From positions 372,001 to 436,000 of the forward strand of contig JADJPW010000001.1 of NCBI GenBank assembly GCA_016713035.1: a stretch of 64,000 nt of DNA, in the 5' to 3' direction. The notes under the pieces are model-generated. The model did no database searches, was not told where the DNA came from, and saw only the letters and a program-made list of their open reading frames with translations. This document shows, in pieces, positions 1 to 9,235 of this stretch; the stretch's first letter is position 1, and every line of letters begins with the position of its first letter. This DNA comes from Verrucomicrobiaceae bacterium. Lineage in GTDB: Bacteria; Verrucomicrobiota; Verrucomicrobiia; Verrucomicrobiales; Verrucomicrobiaceae. The position numbers and the translations under genes were made by a program.

Positions 1-1
1 T

Positions 2-1627
2 ATCCTAGTGCGTGCCTACAGTGGGCTGGTGAAGGCCGCCGTCACCAGCCGCTGGATACTGGTGCCAGCCTATCTCGGCGGTGCCGGGTTCATCATTGCC
101 ACCTTCAGCCCATTCCTGGGCTCAGAAATCTTCCCGCAGACGGACAGCGGCCAGTTCGCCATCCGCTTCCGTGCCCCCAGCGGCACCCAGGTCGGCATCA
201 CCGAAGGCATCGCTCAAAAAATCCTCAAAATCATCGGCGATGAGGCCCCAGTGGAGTTCTCCATCGGCATGGTGGGCGTGCATAACTCCAGCTTCCCGGT
301 GAACCTGGTGCATCTCTGGAACGGCGGCCCCGAAGAGGGCTGGCTGGCCGTACAGCTCAAAGCGAATCCCGGTGTCGCGGTGCCTGCTTTGCAGGAAAAA
401 CTGCGCAGCATCATGAAGCGTGAGCTGGCCGATGTGCGGGTGTCTTTTGAGCCGCAGGACATCGTCAGCCGGGTGATGAGCTTTGGTGCCTCCACCCCCA
501 TCGAAATCGCCGTCAGCGGCCCCAGCCTGCCCGCCAGCAAAGAGCATGCCGAAAAGCTACTCGCCAAGCTCAGCGAACTCCCGTTCCTACGCGATGCGCA
601 GATCGCCCAGACGCTCGATGCACCCACAGTGAATGTGCAGATCGACCGCGAGCGGGCGGGACTGCTCGGCGTGAATGTGGAGGACGTGACGCGTAGCCTC
701 GTAGCCGCCACGACATCGAGCCGCTTCACCCAGCCGGTCTTCTGGGCAGATCCAGGCACAGGCATCAGCTTCAATGTGCAGGTGCAGATCCCAGAGGAGC
801 GCACACGGAGCATCGAGGACCTCGGGAACACACCCGTGAAGTCCTCCAAAGGTGGCACCGTGCTGCTGCGCACCATTGCCAAGCTCGATCCCGGCACCGC
901 CGTGGGCACCTACGAGCGCTACAACATGGTGCGCATCGCCAGCATCACCGCGAACGTGCACGACATCGACTTCGGCCATGCCATCAAAGCCGTGCGCAAA
1001 GCCATCGCGGAAGTAGGCCCCGCCGCCGATGGCAAGACCAAGGTGGACATCCGCGGACAAGTCGTGCCCTTCGAGCAGCTCTCAGAGGGCTTCGGCAATG
1101 GTCTCATCATCGCCATCGTCGTCATCTTCCTTCTGCTCTGTGCGAACTTCCAGTCGCTGCGGCTCGCCATCGTCGTCGTCTCCACCATGCCTGCGGTGCT
1201 CGCGGGTGTGGTGCTCGCGCTGTTCTTCACCGGCACCACCATCAATATCCAGTCTGCCATGGGCTCGATCATGGCCGTGGGTGTCGCCGTGGCGAATGCG
1301 ATCCTGCTCGTGACCTTTGCAGACCGCGACCGACTCGCCAATGCAGGCGACCGCCGCGCCGCCGCCATCGAGGGTGCGGTGAGCCGCCTACGCCCCATCA
1401 TGATGACCAGTTTTGCCATGATCGCAGGCATGCTGCCCCTGGCACTCGGAGCTGGGCAAACTGCGCCACTGGGCCGCGCCGTCGTCGGTGGTCTCGCGCT
1501 AGCCACCATCGCCACACTTTTCATCCTACCCGCCGTCTTTGCCCTTTTTGCCAGTAAGAAGGCCACCTCCGCCTCACTCGATCCTGATGACGAACAGAGT
1601 GCGCTCTTTGAAGCCCGACCTCAGTGA
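2..1627 (+). CDS. RND efflux permease, C-terminal part (5' end outside window)
   Basis: The frame is open from base 2, so the gene begins upstream and only about 541 C-terminal residues are visible. The fragment holds the second large periplasmic loop and the last transmembrane bundle: a hydrophobic stretch around residues 365-410, then a GVAVANAILLVTFADRD segment matching the conserved transmembrane motif of AcrB/CzcA-type proton-driven pumps (VGLSAKNAILIVEF in AcrB). Such permeases drive export of drugs or metals from the periplasm or inner membrane through a TolC-type channel. The adaptor and TolC genes follow directly, so this is a tripartite pump operon in the less usual order permease-adaptor-channel. 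The substrate cannot be told: the N-terminal half, which carries the class-defining charged residues, is missing. Confidence 0.9.
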   Translation: MLVRAYSGLVKAAVTSRWILVPAYLGGAGFIIATFSPFLGSEIFPQTDSGQFAIRFRAPSGTQVGITEGIAQKILKIIGDEAPVEFSIGMVGVHNSSFPVNLVHLWNGGPEEGWLAVQLKANPGVAVPALQEKLRSIMKRELADVRVSFEPQDIVSRVMSFGASTPIEIAVSGPSLPASKEHAEKLLAKLSELPFLRDAQIAQTLDAPTVNVQIDRERAGLLGVNVEDVTRSLVAATTSSRFTQPVFWADPGTGISFNVQVQIPEERTRSIEDLGNTPVKSSKGGTVLLRTIAKLDPGTAVGTYERYNMVRIASITANVHDIDFGHAIKAVRKAIAEVGPAADGKTKVDIRGQVVPFEQLSEGFGNGLIIAIVVIFLLLCANFQSLRLAIVVVSTMPAVLAGVVLALFFTGTTINIQSAMGSIMAVGVAVANAILLVTFADRDRLANAGDRRAAAIEGAVSRLRPIMMTSFAMIAGMLPLALGAGQTAPLGRAVVGGLALATIATLFILPAVFALFASKKATSASLDPDDEQSALFEARPQ

Positions 1628-1665
1628 ATCCGAGTGCTACACCACCTCCATTTTTTGTCCCAATC

Positions 1666-2649
1666 ATGAAACTGATCCTCCTTTTCACCTTCCTGACCAC
1701 CTGCGCCATCGCGCTGGAGCTACCTGCCGCCAAGCCGCAGAAGAGCACCATCCACCGCTGGGTCACGCTGCCCGGTGAATTCGCTCCCTGGCAGAAGGTG
1801 GAGCTAAAGGCCCGCGTCGCTGGCTACATCGAAAAAATCAGCGTGGACAAAGGCGATGTCGTCACCGCACAGCAGCAGCTCGTCCAGATCGAAGTCCCCG
1901 CACTAAAGGCAGACCTCATCAGCCACCGCGCCGAAATCGCCGCCGCCGAAATCGAGGTAAAGCGCCTCCACCAAGCCCGCGCAAAGTCACCCGAGCTCGT
2001 GCTCCCGCAGTCTGTCGATGATGCCGAGGCGAAGCTCTCCATCGCCAAAGCGGGCATGGAGCGCACCAACGCACTCATCGAGCTCGCACAGATCAAAGCA
2101 CCCTTTGCAGGCGTCATCACCGACCGCCGCGTGGACCTGGGAGCCTTCGCCTCCGCTGGGGGCGATACATTGCTCCAGCTCACCGATGTCAGCACCCTGC
2201 GCCTCCGAGTGCCCGTCATCGAGGTGGAGACCGCTCTGCTCAAAGTCGGCCAACAGGTCGAGGCCAAAGTGGATGCTCTCAATGGCACCGTCATCAAAGG
2301 CACCCTCACCCGCATCGCAGGTGCGCTAGACACCACCACACGCACCATGCTCATCGAAGCCGACTTCAAAAACGCAGACGGCAAACTCCGCCCCGGCATG
2401 TTCGCCATGGCACGCATCGCGGTGGAGCAGCATGACGATGCCACCGTCATCCCTGTGGCCGGACTGGTGAAGGAAAAAGCCAACAGCTTTGTCTTCAAGC
2501 ATGTGGACGGCAAAGCCGTAAAAACCGCCATCAAGCCCGGCTTCAACGACGGCGTGAACGTCGAGGTGCCCGAGCTCAAAGCCGATGAAGTCATCCTCCT
2601 GCCCGGCACGGCCACACTGACTGATAAGCAAGAAGTGACGGTGAAATAG
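1666..2649 (+). CDS. RND periplasmic adaptor subunit (membrane fusion protein)
   Basis: A 327-residue HlyD/AcrA-family adaptor that links the inner-membrane RND permease to the TolC channel. I chose the ATG at 1666 because it starts directly with a signal peptide (MKLILLFTFLTTCAIA, cleavage near ALE). A GTG at 1624 in the same frame would overlap the permease stop and put 14 polar residues in front. The order is as expected: a biotinyl-lipoyl half-motif with VELKARVAGYIEKI, a helical hairpin (residues about 85-130), the second lipoyl half (IKAPFAGVITDRRVDLGAF), then beta-barrel and membrane-proximal domains with LRPGMFAMARI. It lies 38 bases after the permease stop and 37 bases before the TolC gene, which supports one operon. 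Confidence 0.92.
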   Translation: MKLILLFTFLTTCAIALELPAAKPQKSTIHRWVTLPGEFAPWQKVELKARVAGYIEKISVDKGDVVTAQQQLVQIEVPALKADLISHRAEIAAAEIEVKRLHQARAKSPELVLPQSVDDAEAKLSIAKAGMERTNALIELAQIKAPFAGVITDRRVDLGAFASAGGDTLLQLTDVSTLRLRVPVIEVETALLKVGQQVEAKVDALNGTVIKGTLTRIAGALDTTTRTMLIEADFKNADGKLRPGMFAMARIAVEQHDDATVIPVAGLVKEKANSFVFKHVDGKAVKTAIKPGFNDGVNVEVPELKADEVILLPGTATLTDKQEVTVK

Positions 2650-2686
2650 AGGCCCATCAAACTCCGAATCCAATCCCTCCAACGCC

Positions 2687-3991
2687 ATGTCCTTCGTCAT
2701 TCGAGTTTTGTCCTTATTGCGGCACTCCTGGCTCCTACTTGCTGTGACTGTGCACGCCGACACGGTCCATGTCGATCTCCCGACCGTCATGCGGCTCGCG
2801 GGAGCGAATAATGACGAAATCCAGCTCGCTCGCGTGAAGCACACGGAGACCATCGCGGAGTCAAAGCAGGCCTGGCAGCGCTTTTGGCCCTCTTTGAGCC
2901 TAGGAGTCGGTTACAGGCGACATGATGGCAATATTCAAGATGTCGCCGGGGCCGTCTTCAATGCCTACAAACAGCAGTACACCATCGGTACCGCCATCAT
3001 GATCGACTGGTCGCCAGGTGATCTCTATTACGCCGCTCTCGCAGCCAAACAAAAAACACTCGCGGCAGAGCAACTGGCAGAAAAAACACGCCGAGACATC
3101 ATCACGCAGGCCACCGGGCGCTATTTTGACCTCCTCGCCACGGAGGCCAGCGTCGCTATCATCGAGGATGATCTGCGCCTGACACAGGATTATGAAAAGC
3201 AGCTCGGCGGAGCCGTCACTGCAGGCACCGCATTCCGCGCCGATCTACTCCGCGTGAAAACACAAGTCTCGCGGGCAAAACTAGCCATCCGCCAAGAGCA
3301 GGAGAAGCGCGATCTCGCAGCCGCAGCATTGGCAGAGACTCTACGCCTACCTGCTCAGACCGAGCTGCGTCCCGCCAAGGCCGATCTGGTGCCCGTGCGG
3401 CTCCATGGCAAATCCGGCGTCGCCACACTGCTCTCCCAGGCCAAACAGAACCGCCCAGAGCTCAAAGCCGCAGGCGCTGCCACCACAGCCGCACAGCTCG
3501 AAAGCGACCGCGCCCACATCGCCCCGATGATCCCGAATGTGCAGGCTGGTTACACCGTAGGTGGTCTAGGCGGAGGGATCGGCAACAACACAGGCAGCTT
3601 CGATGACACGCAGGACTTTTACATCGGTCTAGGATGGAAAATCGGCCCTGGGGGGCTCTTTGATAAGCAGCGCAAACTCATCGCCAATGCCCGCGAAGAA
3701 GCCACCAGCCTGCAAACCGATCAGATCAAGGCCGCCATCGGCCGCGAAGTCGTGGAAGCCGCCGCAAAGTCCCAAAGCGCCCACGACCAAATCGCCATCA
3801 ACGATGAAGCCGTCGCCGCAGCCGAAGAAATGGTGAAACTGGCCAAAGAACGCCAAGCCAGCCAACTCGGCGTGGTGCTAGAATACCTACTGGCCCGTGA
3901 AGAGCTGACCCGTGCCCGCCAGAGCCGCGTGCAAGCCGTCACCGACTTCAACAAAGCGCAGCACGAGCTCAAAAGAGCGGTCGGGAAGTGA
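2687..3991 (+). CDS. TolC-family outer membrane efflux protein
   Basis: A 434-residue outer-membrane factor, a usual length for TolC/OprM proteins. It has a Sec signal peptide (first about 25 residues, ending near VTVHA), then two alternating coiled-coil/beta repeats: the first around residues 30-240, the second from about 250. Both contain the AAxxELxxARxxxxQA-like heptads of the periplasmic alpha-barrel. It completes the pump encoded by the two preceding genes. The signal-peptide coding part contains the decamer TTCGTCATTC (2693-2702), which recurs three times in the signal-peptide region of the gene at 11688. The 5' end of this gene therefore seems to be built partly from an interspersed repeat. 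Confidence 0.9.
   Translation: MSFVIRVLSLLRHSWLLLAVTVHADTVHVDLPTVMRLAGANNDEIQLARVKHTETIAESKQAWQRFWPSLSLGVGYRRHDGNIQDVAGAVFNAYKQQYTIGTAIMIDWSPGDLYYAALAAKQKTLAAEQLAEKTRRDIITQATGRYFDLLATEASVAIIEDDLRLTQDYEKQLGGAVTAGTAFRADLLRVKTQVSRAKLAIRQEQEKRDLAAAALAETLRLPAQTELRPAKADLVPVRLHGKSGVATLLSQAKQNRPELKAAGAATTAAQLESDRAHIAPMIPNVQAGYTVGGLGGGIGNNTGSFDDTQDFYIGLGWKIGPGGLFDKQRKLIANAREEATSLQTDQIKAAIGREVVEAAAKSQSAHDQIAINDEAVAAAEEMVKLAKERQASQLGVVLEYLLAREELTRARQSRVQAVTDFNKAQHELKRAVGK
2693..2702. repeat. TTCGTCATTC repeat unit inside tolC-like signal peptide
   Basis: The decamer TTCGTCATTC lies at codons 3-6 of the outer-membrane factor gene. The same decamer is found three times at 11696-11751, again in a signal-peptide-coding region. 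A single decamer alone is weak evidence; the link is the recurrence at the same functional position. Confidence 0.4.
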
Positions 3992-4008
3992 GCTAGACTG
4001 CCGAACTG

Positions 4009-4824
4009 CTACTTTTTATTCGCATAGACAGAGTCACTGCTCGGAGCAGCCGCACCACCGCTGAAGTCTTTGACCATCCTGTTGAAGGCGTTGCCGAGCT
4101 CGATGACATCGGCTCCGAGGGTGAAGACACGGACGCCTTCCTCGATGAGCATGTCCTTCTGGCCGAAGAGGGAGGCGACAGCGGCGTATTTGCCGTTTTT
4201 GATCGCGGCGGCGTGGACTCGCTTCCGCGCGGCGACGACTTCTGGGCACGTCGCTTGACCGAGCTTGCCGATGCGGTGGCTAAAATCCCCTGCCCCAAAG
4301 AGCAGCATGTCATACCCTGGCACCGCAGCGATCTCTTCGACGACTTCCAGTGCCTCGGGGCTCTCGATTTGCAGGATGACGAATTTCTCCGTGTTGCAGT
4401 GCTTTACGTAATCAGCCAGCGGCACTTGGCAGAAGAGTCCGTCCATGTTTCCGGCATCCAGAGCCTTGCTCCCCATGGGGCGGCAGCGAACCATATCCAC
4501 GACATTGCGTGCCTCATCCGCGCTAGTGATGTGCGGCACCATGATGCCCGTGGCGTCACACTCAAAGGGCTTCACATACTCGCTGTAGCCGCCTTTGTTC
4601 ACGCGGACAATGGTGTCCATGTCGTAGAGCTTTGCGGCGCGGATTTGATGCTCCAGATTGAGCCAATCATTGGGCACATGCTCATTGCACAGCCACACGG
4701 CGCTGGCTCCAGCCAGCCCCGCGAGCTCCACGATGCGTGGATCGCCCATGTTGAGCTTCAAAATGGTGCTATTTTGGCCAGCGCGGAGTTCGCGCAGGAG
4801 GCGGGAGGGGCGGAGTGTGGGCAT
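4009..4824 (-). CDS. HpcH/HpaI aldolase/citrate lyase family protein
   Basis: A 271-residue class II aldolase of the HpaI/GarL (2-dehydro-3-deoxyglucarate or 4-hydroxy-2-oxoheptanedioate aldolase) type, which cleaves 2-keto-3-deoxy acids to pyruvate and an aldehyde. Family marks are the early EHVPNDW segment, QIESPEALEVVEEIAAVPG, and GAGDFSHRIGKLGQ near the metal/pyruvate site. The ATG at 4824 starts MPTLRPSRLLRELRAG, the usual N-terminus with a conserved arginine-rich first helix; the longer reading from 4908 adds a low-complexity tail and is rejected. It stands alone: the efflux operon ends 17 bases away in convergent orientation and moaC diverges on the other side. The substrate is not predictable from context. 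Confidence 0.85.
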   Translation of the reverse strand: MPTLRPSRLLRELRAGQNSTILKLNMGDPRIVELAGLAGASAVWLCNEHVPNDWLNLEHQIRAAKLYDMDTIVRVNKGGYSEYVKPFECDATGIMVPHITSADEARNVVDMVRCRPMGSKALDAGNMDGLFCQVPLADYVKHCNTEKFVILQIESPEALEVVEEIAAVPGYDMLLFGAGDFSHRIGKLGQATCPEVVAARKRVHAAAIKNGKYAAVASLFGQKDMLIEEGVRVFTLGADVIELGNAFNRMVKDFSGGAAAPSSDSVYANKK

Positions 4825-4975
4825 GGGATGAGATGGGTGATGGGAACGTTGTATCGAGCTGCTAGCTGGTTGCATATTGAGCTGCCGCAGCCCATGGCGC
4901 AAGACCACGCTCGCTCAATTACGAGTTACGCCTTGCCCCATGGCCTGTGCGGTGTTGTCATCCGACTCATTCCGT

Positions 4976-5434
4976 ATGAAAAAGCTCACTCACATCGACC
5001 ATTCCGGTCAGGCCAGCATGGTGGACATCAGCGCCAAGCCTGCGCTGCGACGCGAGGCTGTCGCCACAGGCCGCATCCTGCTCCAAGCCGAAACCATCCG
5101 CCTGCTGAAGGCCAATAGCCTGAAAAAAGGCGATGTCCTATGCGTGGCCCGCATCGCAGGCATCCAGGCGGCGAAGCAGACGCAGGCTCTCATCCCGCTG
5201 TGCCATCAGATCCCGCTCAATAAGGTGCAGATCGACTTCCAAACGACTGCGAAGGCCGTGGAGATCACCGCCACAGTCATCACCACCGCTGCGACGGGTG
5301 TGGAAATGGAGGCTCTCACGGCAGTATCCGTGGCCGCTTTGACCATCTATGACATGTGCAAAGCGGTGGATAAAAAAATGCGCCTAGAGGGCATCAAGGT
5401 GGTGAAGAAGCTCAAAGAGCCTCATAGGCCTTGA
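4976..5434 (+). CDS. moaC: cyclic pyranopterin monophosphate synthase MoaC
   Basis: Converts 3',8-cyclo-7,8-dihydro-GTP made by MoaA into cyclic pyranopterin monophosphate, the first stage of molybdenum cofactor synthesis in the cytoplasm. The 152-residue length is standard. Visible signatures are THIDHSGQASMVDIS at the N-terminus, LCHQIPL (residues 75-81; most family members have LCHPIPL), and GVEMEALTAVSVAALT (108-123) followed by YDMCKAVDK with the catalytic-type Asp126 and Lys129; Lys51 is also present. The start is the ATG at 4976; the frame is open further upstream (to 4877) but that part has no family similarity. The last 23 bases overlap the convergent M3 peptidase gene. No other moa gene is in the window. 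Confidence 0.96.
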   Translation: MKKLTHIDHSGQASMVDISAKPALRREAVATGRILLQAETIRLLKANSLKKGDVLCVARIAGIQAAKQTQALIPLCHQIPLNKVQIDFQTTAKAVEITATVITTAATGVEMEALTAVSVAALTIYDMCKAVDKKMRLEGIKVVKKLKEPHRP

Positions 5435-7193
5435 GCGAGGGCTCCATGGCTTTCAGTGCCCCAGACCAGAAGGCCGGATCAGTGAGATCACCGCCCAGGG
5501 TGTGCTGGACAACGTCTTCACAGCTAGCGCTGCCAGTCATGGCGAGGAAGGCCTCGTAGCGGGGGAGGAAGTCAGCGCCTTCTTCTTTGAAGCGAGCAAA
5601 GAGTGCCTGACTGAGCAAGTAACCGAAGACGTAGGGGAAGTTGTAGAATGAGATGCCGCTGATGAAGAAGTGCATCTTCGAGGCCCAGAACATGGGATCA
5701 GTGCCGTCTGGCAGCAGCGTGTCGCCATAGAGTCCGCGCTGGGCTTCGCTCATCAGCTCACGCAGGCGTGTGACACTCACCTCGCCCTTCGCCCGCTCGG
5801 TGTAGAAGGCTTTTTCAAACTCATACCGCATGGGGATGTTGATGAGGTAGGCGTGGGCTCGGAGCATTTCTTGATCGAGCAGGTAAGCCTTTGTCGCAGG
5901 CGTGATGGCTGGATCATTGAGCAGGCCGGAGAGCAGGATCATCTCGCCAAAGTTCGATGCCGTCTCTGCGAGCGTCATGGGATAAGCTGCAGCGAGGTAG
6001 CGTGCTGGACGCAGCACGCAGTAGTGCCAGGCGTGACCGGCTTCATGGGCGAGTGTGACCATGTCATGAACGGTGCCGTGATAGGTCATATAGACACGCT
6101 CTTCGTGCTTGAACTGCGAGCCGGTGCAGAAGGCCCCTGGACGCTTACCGGGCCGTGGCTGGGCCTCGATCCATCGTTGGGCGAGCATGTCGCGGAAGTA
6201 GGAGCCGAGTTTCGGGTAAGCGGCGCTGAAGGCCCGCTCCACGGTGGCGCAGGCTTCATCCCAGGTGAGCTCTTTTTCATCAGGAGCGGCGATTTGGGGC
6301 GCTTCGAGGTCGAAATAGTGCAGCGCGGGAGTTTTTTGCAGTTGAGCGGCTTTTCGCAGAGCGCGGCGTGGGAGCTCGACTCCGGCGTGGATGGCCTCCA
6401 GCATGGCATCGAGTGATTTGCGGCTCATCGCACCGTCAAAGAGCGGTGTATCCAAGAAGTGCCCGATGCCGCGACGACCGTAGAGATCGAGTCGAGTGCC
6501 AGCGATGCCATTGAGAGCCGCAGCGAGGGTGACAGCGTGATCTTCCCATGGGCGCTGACCATCGTGAAAGGCCGCCTGACGCAAAGCGCGGTCAGGCTCG
6601 GACATGAGGGCGCGGCGGCGTGCCATGGGGACTGTTTCGCGGTGTCCATCCGGGAATGTCATCTCGAATTCCATTTTACCGGTGAGGGTGTCATACAAGC
6701 GGCCCCAGGCATGGAGGCCGTTCACATTGAGATCGGCAGCGAGAGCCTCCATTTCGGCGCTCATCTGCCTGCGGCCTTCCGTGCGCCAGCGGGTGATGCT
6801 GTGCTCCGCGTGCTTCAGAGCAGGTGTGGCGAGTAATTGGTTAAAACTGGCCTCATCGAGCGCGGCGAGCACCGAGCGCAGCGTGGCCATGAGCTTGGTG
6901 CTTTGGGCTTCGAGGGTGGAGAGCCAAGCTTCATCCGCTTTGACCGCTTCGTTGTTGGCATCCGCAGCAGAGAGGCACCCAAGGTAAGCCGAAAGATGTC
7001 CCAGCCGGTCACTGAGTGCCTCGACATCGACAATGAGCGTCGCGATGGCAGAAATCTCGCTTTTGAGCCCCGAAGCGCGGTCTTTCAGCGCATTGAGGTC
7101 TCGGACGAGGGCGTTTTTGAAGTCAGTGTAATCAGCTTGGCCAAAGCCTGTGAACCAAGTGTCAAGGGACCAGCGGTCGGATGTATTCGGCAT
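5412..7193 (-). CDS. M3 family oligoendopeptidase (PepF type)
   Basis: A 593-residue zinc metallopeptidase of family M3, probably cytoplasmic: the chosen start (ATG 7193, MPNTSDRWSLD) gives no signal peptide. The zinc site HEAGH sits near residue 383 in TLAHEAGHAWHY, and the third ligand is expected in the downstream ETASNFGEM segment, as in PepF/M3B enzymes. An N-terminal helical domain precedes the catalytic domain, and the C-terminal ISFYNFPYVFGYLLSQAL segment is typical of PepF. These enzymes trim short oligopeptides. The ORF could be read from 7277, but the extra 28 residues look unstructured. It converges on and overlaps moaC by 23 bases; the upstream gap carries a tandem CTAAGCA-type repeat. 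Confidence 0.92.
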   Translation of the reverse strand: MPNTSDRWSLDTWFTGFGQADYTDFKNALVRDLNALKDRASGLKSEISAIATLIVDVEALSDRLGHLSAYLGCLSAADANNEAVKADEAWLSTLEAQSTKLMATLRSVLAALDEASFNQLLATPALKHAEHSITRWRTEGRRQMSAEMEALAADLNVNGLHAWGRLYDTLTGKMEFEMTFPDGHRETVPMARRRALMSEPDRALRQAAFHDGQRPWEDHAVTLAAALNGIAGTRLDLYGRRGIGHFLDTPLFDGAMSRKSLDAMLEAIHAGVELPRRALRKAAQLQKTPALHYFDLEAPQIAAPDEKELTWDEACATVERAFSAAYPKLGSYFRDMLAQRWIEAQPRPGKRPGAFCTGSQFKHEERVYMTYHGTVHDMVTLAHEAGHAWHYCVLRPARYLAAAYPMTLAETASNFGEMILLSGLLNDPAITPATKAYLLDQEMLRAHAYLINIPMRYEFEKAFYTERAKGEVSVTRLRELMSEAQRGLYGDTLLPDGTDPMFWASKMHFFISGISFYNFPYVFGYLLSQALFARFKEEGADFLPRYEAFLAMTGSASCEDVVQHTLGGDLTDPAFWSGALKAMEPSLKAYEAL

Positions 7194-7274
7194 AGTGCCC
7201 ACTGCTTTAGGCGCAGTTGGTTTGGCTGGCAAGAATCTTGCCTGAGTTCTCGGGTCGCAGCTCCCTGTTCTCAC

Positions 7275-7298
7275 CACTAAGCACTAAGAACTAAGCAC
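7275..7298. repeat. short tandem repeat of the CACTAAG type
   Basis: Three spaced copies of a CTAAG core (ACTAAGCACTAAGAACTAAG) lie between the peptidase start and the end of the DUF1080 gene. The rest of the 7194-7355 gap shows no gene. Confidence 0.5.
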
Positions 7299-7355
7299 TT
7301 TTTGCCTCGTCTAACTCCGTGACTCGCAAACCACCCACCAGCCACTTCGCCGCCA

Positions 7356-8069
7356 CTACTTCGCGAGCACAGGCGCGGTCTGCTCGGGGGTGAGGCGGCC
7401 TGGGGGGAGCTCGAGGAGGCGGATGTTGCGGAAGTGGATCTCGCTGCCTTCGCTTTCGAGGCAGAGGTAGCCTTTGCGGACGGTGGATTGGCTCACGCCA
7501 TTGACGAATTTGCCGTTGATGCTGAGTTTCACGACGCCATCGACGGCGACGACGTCGTAGGTGTTCCATTCGCCTGCGCCTTTGCAGCGGAATTCAAAGG
7601 ACATGCTGCGTGAGCCGCGTGGGTTCTCGGGCACGATTTCGAGGCCGTTGGCTCCAAAGAGCTCGCCGGAGACATAGCCGGGATGATTGGGTTTGCCGTC
7701 TTTGGTGAGGTGGAGATTGGGCCACTGAAGCTCGAGCATTTGCACTTCGAGCCCTTTGGGGAGCTGCTTGCCGGGGGCGGGTGTGGCATCGCTCCAGAGG
7801 AAGACGCCGCTGTTGCCGCCGGGCTGCATGTGACGCCACTCGATGTGGAGGAGGAAGTTTTCATACTGCTTTTCGCTGCGCATGACGCCGATAGGCAGGC
7901 CACTGCATACGAGCAGGCCATCACGGACACTCCAGGTGTCCTTACTCGTGTTGACATCGACCCAGTCGGTGAGGTCTTTGCCATTGAAGAGCTCGCGGTA
8001 GGCGGCGGCGTCTTCAGCACGAGTGTGGATGACGGAAAGGAGAAGGAGGAGCAGGAGGCGTGTTTTCAT
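7356..8069 (-). CDS. secreted DUF1080 (3-keto-glycoside hydrolase-like) protein
   Basis: A 237-residue protein with a clear signal peptide (MKTRLLLLLLLSVIHTRA) and one DUF1080 concanavalin-like domain: FNGKDLTDWV, WSVRDGLLVCSG, LLHIEWRHMQPGGNSGVFLW, GEWNTYDVVAVDGVVKLSINGKFVNG and SEIHFRNIRL are typical blocks. Members of this family have been linked to hydrolysis or elimination of 3-keto-glycosides. It is transcribed 59 bases downstream of a Gfo/Idh/MocA oxidoreductase gene on the same strand, a pairing that would fit oxidation of a sugar at C3 followed by cleavage. The exact sugar is unknown. Export to the periplasm is inferred from the signal peptide. Confidence 0.85.
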   Translation of the reverse strand: MKTRLLLLLLLSVIHTRAEDAAAYRELFNGKDLTDWVDVNTSKDTWSVRDGLLVCSGLPIGVMRSEKQYENFLLHIEWRHMQPGGNSGVFLWSDATPAPGKQLPKGLEVQMLELQWPNLHLTKDGKPNHPGYVSGELFGANGLEIVPENPRGSRSMSFEFRCKGAGEWNTYDVVAVDGVVKLSINGKFVNGVSQSTVRKGYLCLESEGSEIHFRNIRLLELPPGRLTPEQTAPVLAK

Positions 8070-8128
8070 CCCGCAGACCTACGGCTGGCAGCAGCGCGGT
8101 CTTGTCGCGAAGATGCGGCAGGGACTCA

Positions 8129-9235
8129 TCACAGTGCGATGGAGGCTCCATCTGCCCGTGCGGAGCGGAGGCAGGCATCGAGCACACGCTGGGTGAGTAG
8201 GCTGATCTGGCCCCAGCGTGGCTCATGCTGCCCGGTGAGCACTAGGGTGGAAAAGTCGGCAAATAGTGCGGACTCCTGCGATCCGGGGGCGTTGTTCGCG
8301 GGCTCGTCGGAGCTGTGGCTTTCTCTCCCGGCTCGCATGTCACTGCGGCAACCGTCCACGCTGAAGTCGGATTTTGTCACGCTGAATGCGGGTGCGGTTT
8401 CGGCATACGGCAGCACGAAGTCAGCGAGCTGCAGCAGCCCCTTTTCTCCGCTGATGATGGCCCACTGGGCATGTGCGGCATGAAAAGAGCAGTAAAACGA
8501 GGCGCTCACTCCCTGATCGAACTCCAGTGTGCCGGAGAAGGCGAGTGGCACGCTCGGTGCCCCACCGCCCTGCCCGGCCTCGGCGTGGAGGCGTCCGGTG
8601 ACTCTGCGCGGTGTGGCCTCTGCCATGGCCCAGAGGGTGAAGCTCAGGCAGTACCAGCCTAGATCACCCAGGCAGCCGAGGGGCTCGAGTGTGCCGTGGG
8701 TGCGGATATTCGCACGGGTGAAGGCCTCATCGCCAAAGAAGCTGAACTGCGTGGCAATGTGCCGCACGGGGCCGACTTCTCGATCCACGGCGCTACGCAT
8801 CTGCTGGAGCCGCTGCCCATGCATGAACATCACGCCGTCCATAAACTGCACGCCGCGCTCAGCGCATGCCGCGAGGATTTCCTCCACCTCGGCGGCATCG
8901 CAGCCGACGGGTTTTTCCACCAGCACGTGCTTCCCTGCTCGCACGGCACGCAGCACCCATTCTTTGCGGATGCCCGTGGGTAGCGGGATGTACACGGCGT
9001 CGATGTCGGGCCGCTCCAGCAGTGCTTCATAGCTGCCGAGAGCCTCGGGCTGCACCGGATGCGGCACCTGCGCCTGACATTCGTCGATAAAGGCCTGAGC
9101 TTTCGCCAGTTCGCGGCTGGCCACGGCGATGAGCGTGGCATTCCCAGCATCCAGGATGGATTGCCAGTTCTTCCGGGCGATGAAGGCCGCGCCGAGGATG
9201 CCCCAGCGGCAGGTGGTGGAGGTCGTTTGTGCCAT
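8129..9235 (-). CDS. Gfo/Idh/MocA family oxidoreductase
   Basis: A 368-residue NAD(P)-dependent sugar oxidoreductase. The N-terminal Rossmann domain opens with CRWGILGAAFIARKN, followed by the conserved cofactor/substrate segment GKHVLVEKPVGCDAAE, in which the EKP lysine is the usual catalytic residue, then the C-terminal alpha/beta sheet domain. No signal peptide is present with the start at 9235 (MAQTTSTT). The ORF reaches 9286, but the extra 17 residues are unlike the family. It is followed 59 bases later by the DUF1080 gene, so the two may act in one pathway on oxidised sugars. The specific substrate is not visible. Confidence 0.9.
   Translation of the reverse strand: MAQTTSTTCRWGILGAAFIARKNWQSILDAGNATLIAVASRELAKAQAFIDECQAQVPHPVQPEALGSYEALLERPDIDAVYIPLPTGIRKEWVLRAVRAGKHVLVEKPVGCDAAEVEEILAACAERGVQFMDGVMFMHGQRLQQMRSAVDREVGPVRHIATQFSFFGDEAFTRANIRTHGTLEPLGCLGDLGWYCLSFTLWAMAEATPRRVTGRLHAEAGQGGGAPSVPLAFSGTLEFDQGVSASFYCSFHAAHAQWAIISGEKGLLQLADFVLPYAETAPAFSVTKSDFSVDGCRSDMRAGRESHSSDEPANNAPGSQESALFADFSTLVLTGQHEPRWGQISLLTQRVLDACLRSARADGASIAL

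Noticed and set aside
4825..4975. Coding extension of moaC or the aldolase into their divergent gap
   Set aside because: Both frames are open but have no family similarity; internal ATG starts match the families.
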